Shown piece after piece: positions 53,901-60,414 of a stretch of 64,000 bases of DNA. The stretch's first letter is position 1, and every line of letters begins with the position of its first letter. This DNA is from Chromobotia macracanthus (taxonomy: Eukaryota > Chordata > Actinopteri > Cypriniformes > Botiidae): contig JAZGTH010000072.1 in the NCBI GenBank assembly GCA_036877525.1, positions 682,001 through 746,000 on the forward strand, given 5' to 3'. A model generated the notes under the pieces. That model was not told the origin of the DNA, searched no databases, and was given only the letters and a program-made list of their open reading frames with translations. The position numbers were made by a program, and so were the translations under genes.

Positions 53901-56900
53901 CCTAACTTAATATACTTACGTAGAAGAAAGTGTATTAAAAACCCACACATCACCTTTGAAAAGGGTAACAAATGATGTGAACCTCAGCATGTAGTTATTC
54001 TGTAGTAAATCTGCTCTTCTCTCAGTGTGTTGTGTAGCAGTCAGAAACTGTCTGGAATGCAGGCAGAGACAGAGAGACCGGGGCAGCAAGACTTCACTGC
54101 CCATCAGCAAAACCCAAGACAACCTACAGACAGCAGCTGCCTCCAGCAAGGTCATACACACACAGACCTGCACCGACAAAGAAGCAAACAAACACACAAA
54201 TACACCACAAACATTCAAACACATATGCACAATTACAGTATATACAGTATAAATAGATAGATAATTAAATAGAAAGTCCTTGTTTTTCACAGATGAAATA
54301 GCTTAATAAATATTAAGCAATCTCGAGCTTAGGAAAGGAACTGTGTAATAATAAAATTGATTGTTGTTAATAAATGTGAATTATAGAGTAATATTCATGT
54401 ATAATAACATGTAATAATGTTTACACCCACAGCAAATCATACCTCAGTTAAGTCCAAAATTCTACAACATTCATTGCATAAATAGTCTATTAAAACGTTC
54501 TTAAGTCTTGTGTAATTGGCTCATTAAATAAATGGTAATTATGTAAGGTTTATGTTTGTGAGTGTGTAGTCAGTGCTTCAATGGAGGGCTCATTCTCTCT
54601 GCTGTAGACTGTTATACAAAATATCCCTCGTACCCTGTCGCCCATCAAGGACCCAGACAGACTGCTGCAGGATGTGGACATCAACCGTCTCCGAGCCGTC
54701 GTCTTCAGAGACGTGGTGAGGCAACCAACAAAATGCTTGATGTTTTATTGTATTTATAAGAATAAGAATCAAATTGTTCTAAACTGTGTGTGTGTTTAAT
54801 AGGATGACAGTAAGCAGGCTCAGTTCCTGGCTTTGGCTGTGGTCTACTTCATCTCTGTCCTGATGGTGTCCAAGTACCGGGACATCCTGGAGCCACAGCG
54901 GGAGATTGGCAGGTCCAGCAGCCTATCAGGAAGGAGCATTCGACAAGAGATTAATTCACCCACCAGCACAGGTGAAGCCACTGACTCCTCCAAGCAAAAT
55001 GAATGCATCTGCAGTGTGTGTGCACATTTATAACCTTATTTGCACTAAACAGGCATATTTTAGTCGCTTTCTATTCACACACAAACACAGCCAGTTCTAA
55101 CAAGCATTCATCACTCTACAGTCGACAACTTCCACTTTGACTGCTTTCAAATTGTCCCTGATAAATGCTCTGATTATCTCTGCTTTATTCTGCGCTAGAA
55201 TAGAACGTTACTCCCCACAGAGAGTTCCATCAACTTAAACATGCAAGACATTATTGCAGAGTTTTATCTGAGAGTAATATTGAATTAATATTCAGGTGGG
55301 ATGGAATCGCTCCACAGACACACCACAGTGATCTTGATGGATGTGTCGCGGGTGCCGTTCTGTAATGACAAAAGGATTAGTTCAACTAAAATTAAAAATT
55401 TTGTCATCATTTACTCACCTTCATGTCATCCTAAACCCATGTGACTTACGTTCTTCTGTGAAGCATAACATTTCTTATCTGTATAATGAAAGTGAAGGGG
55501 GCCTGGGGCTGTCAAGCTCTAATGACGCATCACATGACAAATGAAGCACCAACAAGATTCAGATTTTAGAAGTGTACACTTTTGTGTAACTGTCCCTTTA
55601 ATATTCTGTGTTCGTTGCAGAAAACCCATCGTCCTTCACCGATGGTGTTCGCGGAGAGCGTCAAGCCGCCACGCCACTGGAGGACCTTCCTCTGGAGGGC
55701 TCTTTGCCCCACACGGACTCTGGCATTGGGGAGGAGCAGGTCGCTGTTGCCCTCAATGGCTCAGAATTGGGAGACACTGGAGGAGTGTGCGGGATCTCGG
55801 GAGGCGGAGGCCCAGATGCCATGAGCGAGTTGCTCTGCACGTTGTCTTCAGAGGTGAGGAAGTCCCGAGAGTCACTGCTGGAGTCTCCTCCTGGCGTGGA
55901 GGTTCTGAAGCCGGCTGCGTCCATCTCCAGCATCAGTCAGGCCAACAAGGGAATCAACGTGAAGGAGATCCTCAAGAGCTTGGTGGCGGCACCCGTGGAG
56001 GGAGCAGAGGCGGGACCTGAACCTCAGCCGTACCACCCTGACCCTGCCCTGAAGAGGGAAGCTGCAGCTATGCTGCCCATGCAGTTCCACTCGTTTGACA
56101 GGTGGGCGGCTGTAGCACATCATAGTAATGTGTTAAATAAACACAATAATTCACACAATGATTCAGAGCACACTATTGCTATTCTTAAACTCTGTGAAGT
56201 TGAACAATAGGGTTTCTCAAGTTAAATCACATTTTTTATTTACATTAACAGACTTATCAGTATGATTTTCACTTTTTTAATTTGTCAGATTTTCGGATGC
56301 CTTTTTTGCATAAATCAAATATTACGGTGTAATCTGGAGCTTGTTGCTTTGGGTCAAAGCTTAAATGAAAGAATATTTTTAAATGCCTTTAGAGAAAATG
56401 AATAGTACCTACACTGTAGTTCTCAAATCCAGGCCTTTAAAAAAAACTATGTGTTATCCATTAAGCTCTATATACACTGAATCAATGAATCATTAATGAA
56501 TCAGTTCCACAAGGGGTCCAATAAGACATCCTGTGAACTCCCTGTAATTCAAAATGCACATCAGATTTGATTCCTCTGCACAACACAGCATGTTTGCCTC
56601 ATTGTGAATGCGATCTCGTACTCTGTATGTATCTCGTCATTACTGCACTGCTGTTTGCCTGTGGCTCTGTGTAACAGTGTGCTGAGGGCTCAGGAGACTA
56701 GCACACTTAGTGTGTGGAATCCACAAGTTCTTCACAGTACTAACTAAAGCCCTTCAAAACATCAATCCCCTTTCTTTATCCCAATTAAGGGAACCTGATG
56801 AATAAATTATACATAAGATTATACTTCTCATCATTCATGAGTTCCTTTGTTAATAATTCATCAGGACAGGTGAATATTTTATCACAGACTTCTTTTTCAC

Positions 56901-59900
56901 ACTGCAAGGGTTTGACATCACCAAGGATCTAAGTTGCAGGAAACTGATTTAGTGTGAAGGGTTTGAATTGGGATATATAGTATATAAGCATTTGATATGG
57001 TGTGTAAAAGGGGTTAAATGAGAATAAAGAGTTTGATAAGGGGTATATAGAAGTACAGTGCATATATACAAGGATTTAAAATGGGACACATAGAGCTGCT
57101 TCATTTGATGTGTGTATATGTGTGTATGTATAGGATCATATATATGGTCACTGATTCGTTGTATTTGTGCTGGCTGTTTGTATGTGTTGTACACCCAGGA
57201 GTGTTGTGGTGCCTGTTAAGAAGCCTCCTCCAGGAAGCCTGGCTGTGAACACTGTAGGTACCCCCACCACCAGTGGAGTGCCCTCATCAGGAAGCACGCC
57301 CAATATTTTTGCTGCTGCCACGGCAACGCCTAAAAGCATGATCAACACAACAGGTTAGTGCTTTGCAGCGCTATCCACAGATATAGCTTTAAAGTTACAT
57401 TTATGTCATTACAGCCAAATAAAGACAGGATAACATTATGAAACGTATGTTGGAATCCAACACGTATAATGTTCTAATGTATGTCACATCCCCATCCATT
57501 ATGTTTAACAGGTGCCACTGACTCTGCCTCTTCCTCATCCTCCTCTTCTTCAAGCTTTGTAAATGGCGCCACGAGTAAAAACCTCCCAGCCGTACAGACC
57601 GTTGCGCCGATGCCTGAAGACACAGTGGAAAACATGAGGTACACACATTCACACATAAACACCCTCCGGTTCCATCTTCTGCTCATTGTATCCAGTTTTC
57701 TATGTGCATAAAACCCAATCATCCATTACAACATCACTTCCTGTGCGCTTCCACTTTTGGCAACCACACCTCCTCCTGCTGCTTCCCATGATCCATTAGT
57801 TCCTTCTCTAGTTCCACCTCATGTTTTCTCCTTTGTATCTAACTATTAGTTTTTTGTAAGCATCGCCCGCACTGCAGTAAGAATTCTCAGACATGCACTG
57901 AGGTCTCTGTGCATTTTTAAAGATGCGTTTTGAGGTTCCATTAGTATAAGGTCCATTTTACTGCTATGGACAGACGGGTGCATCTATTTTCATTTAAATG
58001 CAGCAGAATTCATTCATTCTTTTTATTTGTTCTTTCTTCTGTTAGCGTGTCTTTGCATGCAACGAAAGCTTTGGGGCTCAAATCATCCTTTGATTTGGCA
58101 CAGAGAAATACACAGGGTTTACGTCACACTATAGACTAAGACTAAGCTGCAGTGAATACCTGTACAGTCATTACTCTCTGTTTGTGCCCATTTGTATTGC
58201 AGTGCCTTTTGTGAAGTGGACCAGTGTCCACTGCGAACCAGGCTGACGCCTCCAGAACTCAAATCCTTTAGCTCGCTGACAGGATTCCAAACAGCCCCAA
58301 GAGATGCAGGACAGTTTCTTAGGCAAGAAAGCTTGAACTGGCCCCATTAACCCAGTGCTACCAGTTTCATATTCATCTTCCCTTGTTTTCCTCTGTATTT
58401 GCTCTATTTTTCTATCTTTCTCTCTCTTTACTGGTGGTTGTGAGTTTTCTAGCTGGCCATCTGCACCAGCACTGCTGCTTTTACTGATAACGGTTCTGCT
58501 AGATTTGATTCTGTCTCTTTTGCATTAACTCTCATTAACACTGTCGTAACCAGGTATGAAAAACTGAAGATGTAATGGTGCAACACATTTGTCCAACACG
58601 TTTGTCCAAAATGCTGCTACACATTTCTGCGTTCACACCACATCACAATTAACATAATTATAGTGTGATAATTTAGATTCAGCTCTTGAGTTGTCTTCAG
58701 ACTGAATAATTTGTCTTCATGGCAACATTCAGAACATCAAAAATATAATTCATTTGTTGAAAGCAAAACACTTTAATCAAGACGTAATTTTAACATCACA
58801 ACAGTTGTTGACACAGCTGCTATTTTGGTTGGTTTGTTTTAGGCAGTATATCACAATGGCTAAATGAGAGATGTCAAAGGTTTCAGAAATTTTTAAACAC
58901 ATAAATGTTTTTTACTAGTTAGAAGCTCTGTTGGTAATTCCGACATGACTTAACGCAAAATGAACGTTAAATAATAAAAACCCTGAATGGCTGTGCTTTT
59001 GTCACTACATGATATTTTGCTTTCAACGTGGACAGAAAATGACTTGAAACTGATCGCGTCATGCTTGGTTAGGACAGTGTCACAGACATCAGCTAATTTT
59101 AATAACATGGCCGTTGCGCAGTGGAATGTGGAACTAAAGATATTTGATAATGCAGACAAAGTGGACCTGCTTAATGCCAGTAATCACATTGAGCAAAGAC
59201 AGAATCAACCGTGCTAGCTTGCCGTTTCTTTTCAGCTAACAACAGCAGAGACATTGTCTTTTATAAACTCATTCCTTGTTTACACCACACTGGATGCCCC
59301 CAGACCATTATCTCCGATTTCTTTCCCATCCAACCTTTCGCATTCACCTTAGTCTGGTGTCAGTTGCATCCCTGGCGCTGCAGTTATAGTCTTAGCGCAG
59401 GTTTCCGGAGCTTATAGCTTAGCGCAGGGGCACTTAGGGGGTGATGTGTGCGTATAAACAGGTGATTGGTAACCATTTGCTCTCTCTCTCTGTCTCCCTT
59501 TGGTTGAATTCCTGTAGGACGGCTTCAACCCGGCAGCAATGCCATAGATCTTGTGTCATACTAACCAGCTGTATTAACACTTATAACATTGTGCTTTTGA
59601 ATTTGTCTAACTGGGTCTGCTTTTTTCTGACTTTCACACTCACAGTATCACCACTAAACTGGAGCGGGCTCTGGAGAAGGTGGCCCCCTTGCTGAGGGAG
59701 ATCTTTGTGGACTTCGCCCCCTTCCTGTCGAGAACTCTGCTGGGCAGTCATGGGCAGGAGTTGCTCATTGAAGGTACAGGTGCTGTATTGGTCTCTTTTT
59801 CTTCTCTACCTGGTGTCTCTGTGGAGTCCCTCACTGTCTGCTGTGTGTGTGTGTCCACTGGCTGCCTCATACACACACACAATCGTGCGAGTGCATGGGC

Positions 59901-60342
59901 CCAGAGCAGGTATGAGAACAGGGTGGAGAGATTCTACATAGATCTCTTAGATCTGTACACACTATTAAAATGCTTTGAGAAGTATTTAACAGACTCTAGA
60001 TTCGGACCAGATGTCTGAAAAGCCACCTCATATGCAATTCACATTTGCTTCATGTTCCACCACTGTCTTTTGTCTCTTCATATTTCCCTCTCTATATTTC
60101 TAACTCTTTTCTCTTTCCTTTATGAGCCCTCCTCTTTCCCTATTATTAGTTTAAATGTGTTTTATTGGCATGACAAATTACTGTAGATATGTACTGCCTA
60201 AGCATTGCAACTTAGCTGTAAAGTTGTTTAATATTAAAGTTTTTTATTCAGTACTTTAATGTTTTTTAAAAAAAGATATATTTACTGGACTGAACTATTT
60301 ATAAAATTATGTTTTAATTATATCAATAAAAAAGAGCAATAG

Positions 60343-60414
<72 letters not shown>

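Noticed and set aside
55121..55200. Possible exon after ctctacag in intron 29 (25 open codons in the right phase)
   Set aside because: The peptide (VDNFHFDCFQIVPDK) does not resemble the expected mammalian segment, runs into a stop, and has no donor.
59519..59645. Acceptor-like cctgtag with an open frame running into exon 33
   Set aside because: The frame enters exon 33 out of phase with the conserved protein; the acceptor at 59645 with cacactcacag gives the family sequence.
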